A DNA stretch of 64,000 nt from Sphingobacterium faecium (GTDB lineage: Bacteria > Bacteroidota > Bacteroidia > Sphingobacteriales > Sphingobacteriaceae): the NCBI RefSeq assembly GCF_003054045.1, contig NZ_QBKH01000001.1, forward strand, positions 744,001 through 808,000, given 5' to 3'. Positions 7,409 to 14,818 of the stretch are shown here, piece by piece. The notes beneath the pieces are model-generated. The model was not told the origin of the DNA, made no database searches, and saw only the letters and a list, made by a program, of their open reading frames with translations. Position numbers and translations under genes: made by a program. Position 1 is the first letter of the stretch. Each line of letters opens with the position of its first letter.

Positions 7409-7987
7409 TTATTCACAATCCATATCTGGAACACTTATATGTTCGAATGCGGTAATGGTTAGCCATTTGGTGTAATTTGTATCAACTGGTTTATCACTTG
7501 AATAGATGTTATCACCATAATCAATCCGCATGATATCCTCTGGGAGCTTTACTTTATCCTTTGGTAATTGGAATAGTTCTTCCAATTTATTCTTTGCAAT
7601 ACTATCTTTAAAGGTGACGACTATCTCTTGTAAACTGCCGTTTTCAAAACTAAGACCGATATCCTTAATTAATGGGGAAATTTTAGATGTCAATGCCGAT
7701 GGAAATTGTATGCCCTCATAATAGGCATCGGTTAATACACATGGGTCACCTTTATTAATATAGTTGTTATGGTCGCAATTAAATATGGAATCTCGATAAT
7801 CAAAATGTTTTTCGATGATGCAGCCTATTTCTGCTGGATTTTTTCCTGCCCAAGATAATATGGGATAAACATAGTGTCCATCAAAAGGTGATTTTATTAC
7901 AGACGCTATTGTACTTCCAGTATAGTTGTTACAGGCACTACTTAGGATTAAAAAAGAAAAAAATAGGATGCTGGATATTCGTAGCAT
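7409..7987 (-). CDS. Hypothetical lipoprotein
   Basis: Not recognised. The 192-residue product begins with a lipoprotein signal: a hydrophobic core (ISSILFFSFLILSS), then lipobox LSSAC with Cys at residue 19. It should therefore be anchored in the inner or outer membrane facing the periplasm. The mature part has several further Cys residues (near GCII, FNCD, PCVL and the C-terminal MDCE), which could form disulfides. It stands alone, with no operon partner within 150 bp. Confidence 0.65.
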   Translation of the reverse strand: MLRISSILFFSFLILSSACNNYTGSTIASVIKSPFDGHYVYPILSWAGKNPAEIGCIIEKHFDYRDSIFNCDHNNYINKGDPCVLTDAYYEGIQFPSALTSKISPLIKDIGLSFENGSLQEIVVTFKDSIAKNKLEELFQLPKDKVKLPEDIMRIDYGDNIYSSDKPVDTNYTKWLTITAFEHISVPDMDCE

Positions 7988-8136
7988 TTAAGTTTTTTTT
8001 ATGAAAAAATATTAAACTTTGAAGTTACAAAAAAATATTACCGTGAGTAGAATAGTATGTATAAATAATCAATTTGTTACTGAAGCGGGGTAAGTATAAA
8101 AAAATAGCTTTAACATGCATGTTAAAGCTATTGATG

Positions 8137-8209
8137 TGGTGCCAGCTGGATTCGAACCAGCGACACAAGGATTTTCAGTCCTTTGCTCTACCGACTGAGC
8201 TATGGCACC
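8137..8209 (-). tRNA. tRNA-Phe(GAA), copy 4 (promoter-distal)
   Basis: A 73-nt cloverleaf with GGTGCCA/TGGCACC acceptor and anticodon GAA; CCA is not encoded. Its tRNA sequence is identical to the next two copies. It is the last gene of a four-copy tandem array read on the minus strand. Confidence 0.97.
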
Positions 8210-8249
8210 TTCCAAGTTTTTATTTTGAATCTGTTACTTTCAGATTTGG

Positions 8250-8322
8250 TGGTGCCAGCTGGATTCGAACCAGCGACACAAGGATTTTCAGTCCTTTGCT
8301 CTACCGACTGAGCTATGGCACC
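8250..8322 (-). tRNA. tRNA-Phe(GAA), copy 3
   Basis: Identical to the flanking copies. The repeat unit is 113 bp including a 40-bp spacer that is itself repeated, which points to recent tandem duplication. Confidence 0.97.
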
Positions 8323-8362
8323 TTCCAAGTTTTTATTTTGAATCTGTTACTTTCAGATTTGG

Positions 8363-8435
8363 TGGTGCCAGCTGGATTCGAACCAGCGACACAAGGATTT
8401 TCAGTCCTTTGCTCTACCGACTGAGCTATGGCACC
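8363..8435 (-). tRNA. tRNA-Phe(GAA), copy 2
   Basis: Identical to copies 3 and 4. The spacer on its 5' side is 41 bp, one T longer than the other two spacers. Confidence 0.97.
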
Positions 8436-8476
8436 TTCCAAGTTTTTATTTTTGAATCTGTTACTTTCAGATTTGG

Positions 8477-8549
8477 TGGTGCCAGCTGGATTCGAACCAG
8501 CGACACAAGGATTTTCAGTCCTTTGCTCTACCAACTGAGCTATGGCACC
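8477..8549 (-). tRNA. tRNA-Phe(GAA), copy 1 (promoter-proximal)
   Basis: Same acceptor and anticodon as the other copies, but with one D-arm change (CAGTTGG here, CAGTCGG in the other three). It is the probable founder copy, with the three downstream copies derived from a later variant. Confidence 0.97.
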
Positions 8550-8585
8550 TTCTTCTTGCATTCACGTTTAACTTTGAATGCGATG

Positions 8586-8593
8586 CAAATATA
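8586..8593 (-). promoter_or_regulatory. TAnnTTTG (-7) promoter element for the tRNA-Phe array
   Basis: TATATTTG on the minus strand, 36 nt upstream of the first tRNA-Phe. Confidence 0.65.
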
Positions 8594-8712
8594 CCCCGAT
8601 AATTCGAATTCTAAAATTTTTCACCCATTTATTTCATGTATTTTTTTGAAAGACTTGATTTAGATACAGATAAAATTTACAAGAAATTAACACGTTAAAA
8701 TTTGAAATAGCC

Positions 8713-8720
8713 TATCTTTG
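8713..8720 (+). promoter_or_regulatory. TAnnTTTG (-7) promoter element for mnmA
   Basis: TATCTTTG, 17 nt upstream of the mnmA ATG, which implies a very short leader. Confidence 0.65.
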
Positions 8721-8737
8721 CATTTCAATAAAACAAA

Positions 8738-9829
8738 ATGAGTAAAAGAGGAAGAGTATTAGTTGCTATGAGTGGGGGTGTTGACAGTTCGGTAGCGGCT
8801 GTCATGCTTCATGAACAAGGATATGAAGTCATAGGGATCACGATGAAGACTTGGGACTACGCAGCTTCTGGTGGTTCGTCTAAGGAAACTGGATGTTGTA
8901 GCTTGGATAGTATCAACGATGCACGTTCATTGGCGGTCAATTATGGTTTTCCACATTATATATTGGATATTAGAGATGAGTTTGGCGATTTTGTTATTGA
9001 TAACTTTGTAGAGGAATATATTGCCGGCCGTACGCCAAATCCTTGTGTATTGTGTAATACCCATATCAAGTGGGAGGCGTTAATGAAGCGTGCTAATAAA
9101 TTGGACTGTGAGTTTATTGCTACGGGACACTATGCCAATATTCGCCTTCACGATAATAACCGTTATGTGATTTCGAAAGGTAAAGATGAAAATAAAGATC
9201 AGTCATATGTACTTTGGGGAGTGGCACAAGAGAACTTGGCACGAACTCAATTTCCATTAGGATCATTTACGAAAAAGGAAATACGCCAAATGGCTTTGGA
9301 TATGGGACAGGTTGAGCTCGCTAATAAAGCGGAAAGCTATGAAATCTGTTTTGTACCAGATAATGACTACCGTGCTTTTTTGAGACATAAAGTACCAACA
9401 TTAGATCAACAAATTGGTCAAGGTAACTTTATATTGACAGATGGTACAGTAGTAGGTCAGCATATCGGTTATCCTTACTTTACTATTGGGCAGCGTAAAG
9501 GTTTGGGAATTGCATTGGGTAAACCCATGTTTGTAGTCGAAATACTTCCAGAAAGTAATACGGTGGTTTTAGGTGAAGAGCACGAATTGGAAAAATCATT
9601 CGCTTATGTGCGCAATGTCAATTTGGTGAAATATGCTTCATTGGATCAACCGATGGAAGCGATCTCGAAAGTACGCTATAAAGATGCTGGAGCTTTATCA
9701 ACCATCTCGCAAGAAGGAGAGATGGTTAAGATTGACTTTGTCCATAATGTAAAAGGAATTGCTCCTGGACAATCTGCTGTTTTTTATGAAGGCAATGATT
9801 TGATCGGTGGTGGATTCTTAATGAAATAG
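8738..9829 (+). CDS. mnmA: tRNA-specific 2-thiouridylase MnmA
   Basis: Cytosolic enzyme that adds sulfur to U34 of the tRNAs for Lys, Glu and Gln, using ATP and a persulfide relay. The 363-residue length is normal. The PP-loop SGGVDSS (residues 12-18) binds ATP. The two catalytic cysteines are visible: Cys103 in NPCVLCN and Cys204 in ESYEICFVPDNDY. FTIGQRKGLGI marks the central domain, and the C-terminal beta-barrel is complete. The first ATG follows the promoter by a short leader. It is a single-gene unit closed by a strong hairpin. Confidence 0.97.
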   Translation: MSKRGRVLVAMSGGVDSSVAAVMLHEQGYEVIGITMKTWDYAASGGSSKETGCCSLDSINDARSLAVNYGFPHYILDIRDEFGDFVIDNFVEEYIAGRTPNPCVLCNTHIKWEALMKRANKLDCEFIATGHYANIRLHDNNRYVISKGKDENKDQSYVLWGVAQENLARTQFPLGSFTKKEIRQMALDMGQVELANKAESYEICFVPDNDYRAFLRHKVPTLDQQIGQGNFILTDGTVVGQHIGYPYFTIGQRKGLGIALGKPMFVVEILPESNTVVLGEEHELEKSFAYVRNVNLVKYASLDQPMEAISKVRYKDAGALSTISQEGEMVKIDFVHNVKGIAPGQSAVFYEGNDLIGGGFLMK

Positions 9830-9851
9830 AAAAGTATAAATTAAAATAAAG

Positions 9852-9884
9852 AAAGGTCTTAAATTTAGTTTTAAGACCTTTTTT
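9852..9884 (+). terminator. Rho-independent terminator of mnmA
   Basis: A 12-bp stem (9852-9863 with 9870-9881), 6-nt loop and T run. Confidence 0.88.
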
Positions 9885-9902
9885 CGTTGATATTGCTCTC
9901 TG

Positions 9903-10343
9903 CTATTTGTAAGACTCGATGATTTGATTTATTTTCCATTCTTGATTCTCATTACATAAGGTAATACATTCAACTTTTGTAAATGTATCGTATTTCATCT
10001 CTATTCTCGCTATGACACAGTTGTCATTCTTTTCAACAATGCTATAGTTCGTTTTACAATTTTGAATAAGTCCTTTGTTTGATTTTAGGTAGGCGACTAG
10101 ATCTGCTTTATTATATGTTTTTGTTTTTGCATTTGAGGATTGCGTCCACTTAAAATCTTTGGAAAATAAATGTTGGATACCTTCGGTATTACCTTCAGTT
10201 GTGATCTGGATGTAGTGATCAATGACAGTTATGGCATTTGTGTTTTTATTTTTTTTATCCTTTGCAAAACTATTCGTTGTCAAAGCTACAAGAGCTCCTA
10301 TTAGTGCAAATACGATAAAGATCGAGTTAAATGAATTTTTCAT
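9903..10343 (-). CDS. Secreted NTF2-like (DUF4440/SnoaL-type) protein
   Basis: The 146-residue exported protein has a signal peptide (MKNSFNSIFIVFALIGALVA, cleaved near NSFAKD) and then one NTF2-like domain: an N-terminal helix (AITVIDHYIQITTEGNTEGI), a DFKW strand, and strands ending in EWKINQIIESYK. This fold often binds small ligands but has no fixed function. I chose the ATG at 10343; a frame open further upstream would put the signal peptide inside the protein and run into the promoter. A TAnnTTTG element at 10391-10398 and five GGTAAA repeats upstream suggest specific regulation. Confidence 0.78.
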   Translation of the reverse strand: MKNSFNSIFIVFALIGALVALTTNSFAKDKKNKNTNAITVIDHYIQITTEGNTEGIQHLFSKDFKWTQSSNAKTKTYNKADLVAYLKSNKGLIQNCKTNYSIVEKNDNCVIARIEMKYDTFTKVECITLCNENQEWKINQIIESYK

Positions 10344-10390
10344 GGTTTTTAGTTTTAGATTTTTGATTAAAGTTTTTCTATTTGTTAAAT

Positions 10391-10398
10391 CAAAAGTA
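10391..10398 (-). promoter_or_regulatory. TAnnTTTG (-7) promoter element for the NTF2-like gene
   Basis: TACTTTTG on the minus strand, about 48 nt upstream of the chosen start. The GGTAAA repeat cluster lies directly upstream of it. Confidence 0.6.
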
Positions 10399-10430
10399 GA
10401 TACGTCAACTAAAAGTATGAATGGCAATCA

Positions 10431-10509
10431 GGTAAATGATCTGGTAAACTCGGTAAAAGGGGGGAAGGTCTCGGTAAATCGAAACTACAATTGAAAAAGG
10501 CTCGGTAAA
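10431..10509. promoter_or_regulatory. Five spaced GGTAAA repeats (TTTACC on the coding strand)
   Basis: GGTAAA starts at 10431, 10443, 10452, 10473 and 10504. Three copies extend to TCGGTAAA. Offsets from the first are 12, 21, 42 and 73 bp; four of the five sites fall close to whole multiples of a 10.5-bp helical turn. The array begins about 33 bp upstream of the -7 element, the position expected for an activator. The half-site resembles LytTR-type direct repeats, which is inference. Confidence 0.5.
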
Positions 10510-10521
10510 TATTTTTTGGGT

Positions 10522-10560
10522 ATAAAACAGTTCTTTTTGATGGAAAAAGAACTGTTTTAT
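10522..10560 (-). terminator. Hairpin terminator of the ABC exporter operon
   Basis: A perfect 17-bp stem (10522-10538 with 10544-10560) and 5-nt loop, 16 bp past the permease stop. Confidence 0.8.
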
Positions 10561-10576
10561 TATAGGCTGAAGTGGA

Positions 10577-11884
10577 CTAATATTTCATCCACTTCATAAT
10601 TTCTTTATAATTTGCTTTTTTACCATAAATCAGAATACCAACTCGGTATATTTTGGCTGCTAACCAAGTTACAAGCAAGAAAGTAAAAATCAAAATGATC
10701 AATGACACAGCAATCTGCCAAGTCGGAACTCCAAATGGTATACGTACTAACATAGCAATAGGGGAGGTAAAGGGTATGAAGCTTAACCAAGTTGCTATAG
10801 GACCATTGGGATCGTTAATAATGACACCAAAAGATAACACATAAGTTAGCAATAATGGCATGGTGATGGGCATAGTGAATTGATTGGCTTCTGTCTCACT
10901 ATCTACAGCCGAACCGACTGCTGCAAAGATAGCGCTGTAAAGTAAATAGCCTGCTAGGAAGAATAGGAAGAAACAAATAATGATCTCTGTGACATTAACT
11001 GACTCAAGATGTTGCAAGATGCCAAAACCAAATCCAGAGTTTGGTGTTTGCTGCATAGCCGGCATACCACCTTGCTGCATTGCAGCCTGTTCTACAGTTT
11101 CTTTATTCAGAAGATTAGTAGCTAAAAAGATTAATCCACCTGTCAGTATAATCCAAAGTAGGAATTGCGTAAGTCCGACCATACCAATACCGATGATTTT
11201 GCCCATCATTAACTGAAAAGGTTTGACTGATGAGATAATGACTTCGATGATACGGTTGCTTTTTTCTTCAATGACACCTCGCATCACTTGAACACCATAA
11301 AGAAATAGCGAAAGGTAAACTAGTATTGCTAGCCCTACACCGATACCCATAGCAATACCTGTGTTACTATTTTTCTCTTCGCCATCTTCAGTCAGTTCTT
11401 TGGCATTGACGTTTATATGTGGTTGTACAGAGACTAATACCTGAGGGTCAATACCCAGCTTCTTGTATTCTGTTAGTCGAATGATGCCTTCGAGCTGACG
11501 AGCGATGGAATTTTGGATTGTTATATTTGCTTTATCAGCAGAAATGAGCTCAATAGCAGAGTTTTGGTAGATATTCTTTGGAATAACCAGTATCGAGCTG
11601 TTTTGTTCATCGTCTTTGATTTGTATTTTCAAATCTCTTAGGGGGCGGTTACTTACAGTGAACGTAATGTTGGGGTCGCTTTTCAATTGCGGAGCAAAGT
11701 CACCGTGTTGATCCAGAATGTAAATATGAGCATGGGCATCTTTGAAACTTTTCTTTGTCAAATAAAATATTCCACCATATAAAGCGATGAAAAATAGGGG
11801 AACCAGAAATGTCATCAATAGGAATGATTTCTTTTTAACGCGGGAGAAGTATTCGCGTTGGATGATGAGTAATATTTTATGCAT
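10577..11884 (-). CDS. ABC-2 type transporter permease (NatB-like)
   Basis: Membrane subunit of an ABC exporter, 435 residues from the chosen start. It has an N-terminal transmembrane helix (about residues 22-45), a large periplasmic domain of about 140 residues, and five or six further helices, the ABC2_membrane_3/NatB arrangement. The segment GVIEEKSNRIIEVIISSVKP is the usual cytosolic coupling loop. An upstream ATG would add 19 residues, but the start at 11884 overlaps the stop of the ATPase gene by 8 bp (ATGCATAA), a classic coupled start. The substrate is not predictable; NatAB exports sodium in Bacillus. Confidence 0.88.
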   Translation of the reverse strand: MHKILLIIQREYFSRVKKKSFLLMTFLVPLFFIALYGGIFYLTKKSFKDAHAHIYILDQHGDFAPQLKSDPNITFTVSNRPLRDLKIQIKDDEQNSSILVIPKNIYQNSAIELISADKANITIQNSIARQLEGIIRLTEYKKLGIDPQVLVSVQPHINVNAKELTEDGEEKNSNTGIAMGIGVGLAILVYLSLFLYGVQVMRGVIEEKSNRIIEVIISSVKPFQLMMGKIIGIGMVGLTQFLLWIILTGGLIFLATNLLNKETVEQAAMQQGGMPAMQQTPNSGFGFGILQHLESVNVTEIIICFFLFFLAGYLLYSAIFAAVGSAVDSETEANQFTMPITMPLLLTYVLSFGVIINDPNGPIATWLSFIPFTSPIAMLVRIPFGVPTWQIAVSLIILIFTFLLVTWLAAKIYRVGILIYGKKANYKEIMKWMKY

Positions 11885-12818
11885 GATCGATTTCTTTTTT
11901 AGAATTATTGGATAGGGTAACCTGCTCGATGAAAATGTCATTAATAGATGGAACGATTTCTAATACTTGATGGATCTCGGCTAATGGTAGTAGACTTTGT
12001 AATACTTGATTTATACTAATGTCTTGGTTTAACTTGATCGTTATATTTGTTTTGTTTTCAATTTGTTCTAAGTTTTTTAATTGATATAGATTTTCTATAC
12101 GAATCGATTTTTCATCTGTTAAGGAATGTAATTCGATTTTATAGGTCTGATTTTTATATTTGTTTTTAATGTCCTTAATATTGCCATCTAGTATTTTCTG
12201 CGAGCGGTTTATCAATGCAATATGATCGCAAAGTTCTTCAACAGATTCCATACGATGGGTCGAAAAGATGATTGTAGCCCCTTTTTTGTTCAATTCGATG
12301 ATTTCATCTTTGATTAGGTTAGCATTGACTGGGTCAAATCCAGAGAACGGCTCGTCTAAGATAATAAGATCAGGTTCATGAAGTACAGTAGCGATAAATT
12401 GTACTTTTTGTTGCATGCCTTTACTGAGATCTTCTACTCGTTTATCCCACCATGACAAAATGTCAAGTTTTTCAAACCAGTAATTAATTCGATTATTTGC
12501 TTCTTTCTTATTCAGGCCTTTTAACTGCGCTAAGTAAAGCATTTGTTCACCTATTTTCATCTTCTTATAAAGCCCTCTTTCCTCAGGAAGATAACCTATA
12601 CGTTCAATATGTTTAGGTGCTAATGGTTCACCATCGAAAATAATTTCTCCAGAATCTGGACCTGTTATTTGATTGATGATTCTGATCAATGATGTTTTTC
12701 CTGCGCCATTCGGACCTAATAGTCCAAATATTTTTCCTCTTGGAATACTGAGAGATACATGATCCAAGGCTCTATGACTCGCATAGTCTTTTACGACATT
12801 TTTGATTTCTAAAAGCAT
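11877..12818 (-). CDS. ABC transporter ATP-binding protein (NatA-like)
   Basis: The 313-residue ATPase partner of the permease encoded after it. Walker A GPNGAGKT is at 35-42, signature LSKGMQQK at 131-138, Walker B LIILDE at 151-156, and the switch His lies in STHRMES near 188. A C-terminal extension of about 90 residues after the nucleotide-binding domain is usual for this subfamily. It is the first gene of the two-gene exporter operon and overlaps the permease start. Confidence 0.93.
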   Translation of the reverse strand: MLLEIKNVVKDYASHRALDHVSLSIPRGKIFGLLGPNGAGKTSLIRIINQITGPDSGEIIFDGEPLAPKHIERIGYLPEERGLYKKMKIGEQMLYLAQLKGLNKKEANNRINYWFEKLDILSWWDKRVEDLSKGMQQKVQFIATVLHEPDLIILDEPFSGFDPVNANLIKDEIIELNKKGATIIFSTHRMESVEELCDHIALINRSQKILDGNIKDIKNKYKNQTYKIELHSLTDEKSIRIENLYQLKNLEQIENKTNITIKLNQDISINQVLQSLLPLAEIHQVLEIVPSINDIFIEQVTLSNNSKKEIDHA

Positions 12819-13076
12819 GTTTTATTTTGGTTAATTCTTATGTACTATATGTTCTGTAACGGCTGTGTAGTGAACTCTTGTTGTTTTGATAATTGATGAT
12901 CATCATTCTATTTCTTGATGATTTATACCAGTGAGCTAATCAGTTACATTTGCTTAACATGAGTATTTTAAAGTTAGTAAACAGTCTTCATGAAATGTTA
13001 CAATTTTATTTACTTTATTGTTTAGATAAAATTGCATGGCATCGGAGTTGAATTTGTCAGAAGGATAGTTTTATGC

Positions 13077-13084
13077 TACCTTTG
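13077..13084 (+). promoter_or_regulatory. TAnnTTTG (-7) promoter element abutting the ysxC start
   Basis: TACCTTTG with a TTTG at 13053-13056 as possible -33 element. Only 4 nt separate the -7 element from the ATG at 13089, so the transcript probably begins at or next to the start codon. Confidence 0.7.
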
Positions 13085-13088
13085 CAAG

Positions 13089-13796
13089 ATGCAAATTAAA
13101 AAAGCCGAATTCATCTGTAGTAATACACGAGTTGATAAATTGCCGGAAGGCAAACTACCAGAGTATGCTTTTATTGGTCGTTCCAATGTAGGTAAATCAT
13201 CGTTAATCAATGCTATGGTTGGTAAGAAAGGTTTAGCTAAAACATCGCAAAAACCCGGTAAGACTCAACTCATAAATCATTTTATCATCAATGATGATTG
13301 GTTTCTAGTGGATTTGCCTGGTTATGGTTTTGCTAAGACTTCAAAAACTAATCGGGAAGCTTGGGAGAAATTTATTCGCCGTTATTTGACCCATCGCGAT
13401 AATTTGCAATGTATTTTTGTTTTGATCGATAGCCGCCATGAACCACAAAAAATAGATCTTGAATTTTGCTATTGGTTAGGTGAGAAGGGTTTACCTTTTA
13501 TGCTCGTATTTACCAAGGCGGATAAACAGTCCCATGTGAAATCTGATGTGAATATGTCAAAATTTAGAAAAGCATTGTCGGAATGGTTTGAAGAGATCCC
13601 GAAATGTTTCCTAACTTCTGCAGAGGTAAAATCAGGGTGTGATGCTATATTGGATACCATCGCTGATATCAATACGCGATTTGTTTTGCCTGAGGTGACT
13701 TCAGATGTTGATCAAGAGGGATATGATGATGGGGATGAGGATAAATACGGTGACGTTGATCTTGATAGATATCGTCATGCTGATGAAGAGGAATAG
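13089..13796 (+). CDS. ysxC: Ribosome biogenesis GTPase YsxC/EngB
   Basis: Essential GTPase of the TrmE-Era-EngA-EngB class needed for assembly of the 50S subunit. Motifs: G1 GRSNVGKSS (30-38), G3 DLPGYG (75-80), G4 TKAD (142-145) and a G5 SAEVKSG. The chosen start is Met at 13089; the frame opens 57 bp earlier, but that would place the promoter inside the gene. The GTPase ends near residue 200. An acidic tail of about 35 residues (rich in D, E, Y, with repeated D-x-D-x-Y/DLDRY patterns) follows, which is longer than in E. coli or Bacillus. It is followed after 3 bp by a UbiA-family gene. Confidence 0.95.
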   Translation: MQIKKAEFICSNTRVDKLPEGKLPEYAFIGRSNVGKSSLINAMVGKKGLAKTSQKPGKTQLINHFIINDDWFLVDLPGYGFAKTSKTNREAWEKFIRRYLTHRDNLQCIFVLIDSRHEPQKIDLEFCYWLGEKGLPFMLVFTKADKQSHVKSDVNMSKFRKALSEWFEEIPKCFLTSAEVKSGCDAILDTIADINTRFVLPEVTSDVDQEGYDDGDEDKYGDVDLDRYRHADEEE

Positions 13797-13799
13797 TTT

Positions 13800-14651
13800 A
13801 TGAAGAAATATCTATCCCTTGTATTATTTGCGCATAGTATTTTTGCATTGCCATTTGCCATTATTGGTTTTTTCTTAGCAATCCATACAACCCATCATAC
13901 TTTTGATTGGAAGCTGTTGGTGCTTATGCTTATTTGTATGGTAACAGCAAGGAATGCAGCCATGGCATTTAATCGTTACTTAGATAGGGATATTGATGCA
14001 ATTAATCCTAGAACAGCCATGCGGGATATTCCGGCAGGTAGAATTTCTGCACCTGGTGCACTACTATTTACCATAATGAACTGCTTGATTTTTGTAATTG
14101 CGACCTATTTTATCAATAGCTTATGCTTCATGTTATCACCAATTGCTTTATTTGTTGTGCTGTTTTACTCTTACACAAAGCGTATTACTGCATTGTGTCA
14201 TTTGGTACTTGGGCTAGGGTTAGGTTTAGCTCCTGTAGGTGCTTACTTAGTCGTTACAGGACAATTTCATATTGTACCTGTACTTTATGGACTGGCGGTA
14301 TTGTGTTGGGTAAGTGGATTTGATATTATTTATGCCTTACAAGATGAGGAATTTGACCGTCAAAATAAGTTGAACTCTATACCTGTATTATTAGGTACTA
14401 AAGGGGCTTTAAGGTTCTCCGAAATCTTACACATATGTTCATTTATATTCGTCCTACTGCCTATATTATATATGGAAGTGGGATGGTTTTATTATATAGG
14501 TGTTGTCTTTTACGGATCTTTACTGATCTATCAGCATCGAATTGTGAGTCCTACTGATTTGAGGCGCGTAGATCGTGCTTTTATGACAACAAATGGTATC
14601 GCATCGGTGATATTTGCTGTTTTCTATTTGCTCGATATTGTTCTATATTGA
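13800..14651 (+). CDS. UbiA-family prenyltransferase (MqnP/UbiA-like)
   Basis: Integral membrane enzyme that transfers a polyprenyl chain to an aromatic acid in quinone biosynthesis. The 283-residue product has eight or nine predicted helices and both Asp-rich motifs: NRYLDRDID (58-66) and QDEEFD (181-186). The NPRTAMRDIPAG segment after motif 1 is typical of the UbiA/MqnP group. Bacteroidota make menaquinone rather than ubiquinone, so a role in the futalosine route (MqnP) is more likely than 4-hydroxybenzoate prenylation; this is inference. It starts 3 bp after ysxC and is co-transcribed. Confidence 0.85.
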   Translation: MKKYLSLVLFAHSIFALPFAIIGFFLAIHTTHHTFDWKLLVLMLICMVTARNAAMAFNRYLDRDIDAINPRTAMRDIPAGRISAPGALLFTIMNCLIFVIATYFINSLCFMLSPIALFVVLFYSYTKRITALCHLVLGLGLGLAPVGAYLVVTGQFHIVPVLYGLAVLCWVSGFDIIYALQDEEFDRQNKLNSIPVLLGTKGALRFSEILHICSFIFVLLPILYMEVGWFYYIGVVFYGSLLIYQHRIVSPTDLRRVDRAFMTTNGIASVIFAVFYLLDIVLY

Positions 14652-14683
14652 TATGATGTAGCGTTTAGTTATATAGGTTACTT

Positions 14684-14717
14684 AAAGCCAGATTAATTTT
14701 GATTAGTCTGGCTTTTT
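14684..14717 (+). terminator. Rho-independent terminator of ysxC-ubiA
   Basis: AAAGCCAGA (14684-14692) pairs with TCTGGCTTT (14707-14715), followed by a T run. Confidence 0.8.
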
Positions 14718-14818
14718 TGTATTTTCTGAAATGTTTTTTGCATCATCCTGAATAAAAATTTATATTTTCAGAACTTGAAATATGAATTAAACGCTACTTA
14801 TTAGCAAAACCATAAATT

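Larger units (their letters stand above)
8137..8549 (-). repeat. Tandem array of four tRNA-Phe units (113-114 bp period)
   Basis: Copy-to-copy offsets are 113, 113 and 114 bp. The 40/41-bp spacers are near-identical, so the whole unit was duplicated rather than only the tRNA. All four appear to be one transcript driven by the element at 8586-8593. Confidence 0.95.

Noticed and set aside
8137..8549. Regular repeats with unique-length spacers could suggest a CRISPR array
   Set aside because: The repeats are complete tRNA-Phe genes with near-identical spacers, and there is no cas gene. Spacers in a CRISPR array are different from one another.
8074..8663. Long overlapping ORFs on both strands in the tRNA-Phe array
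   Set aside because: They are translations of the tRNA-Phe repeats and spacers (for example repeated SWIRTSDTRIFSPLLY), not proteins. Such products are common annotation errors in databases.
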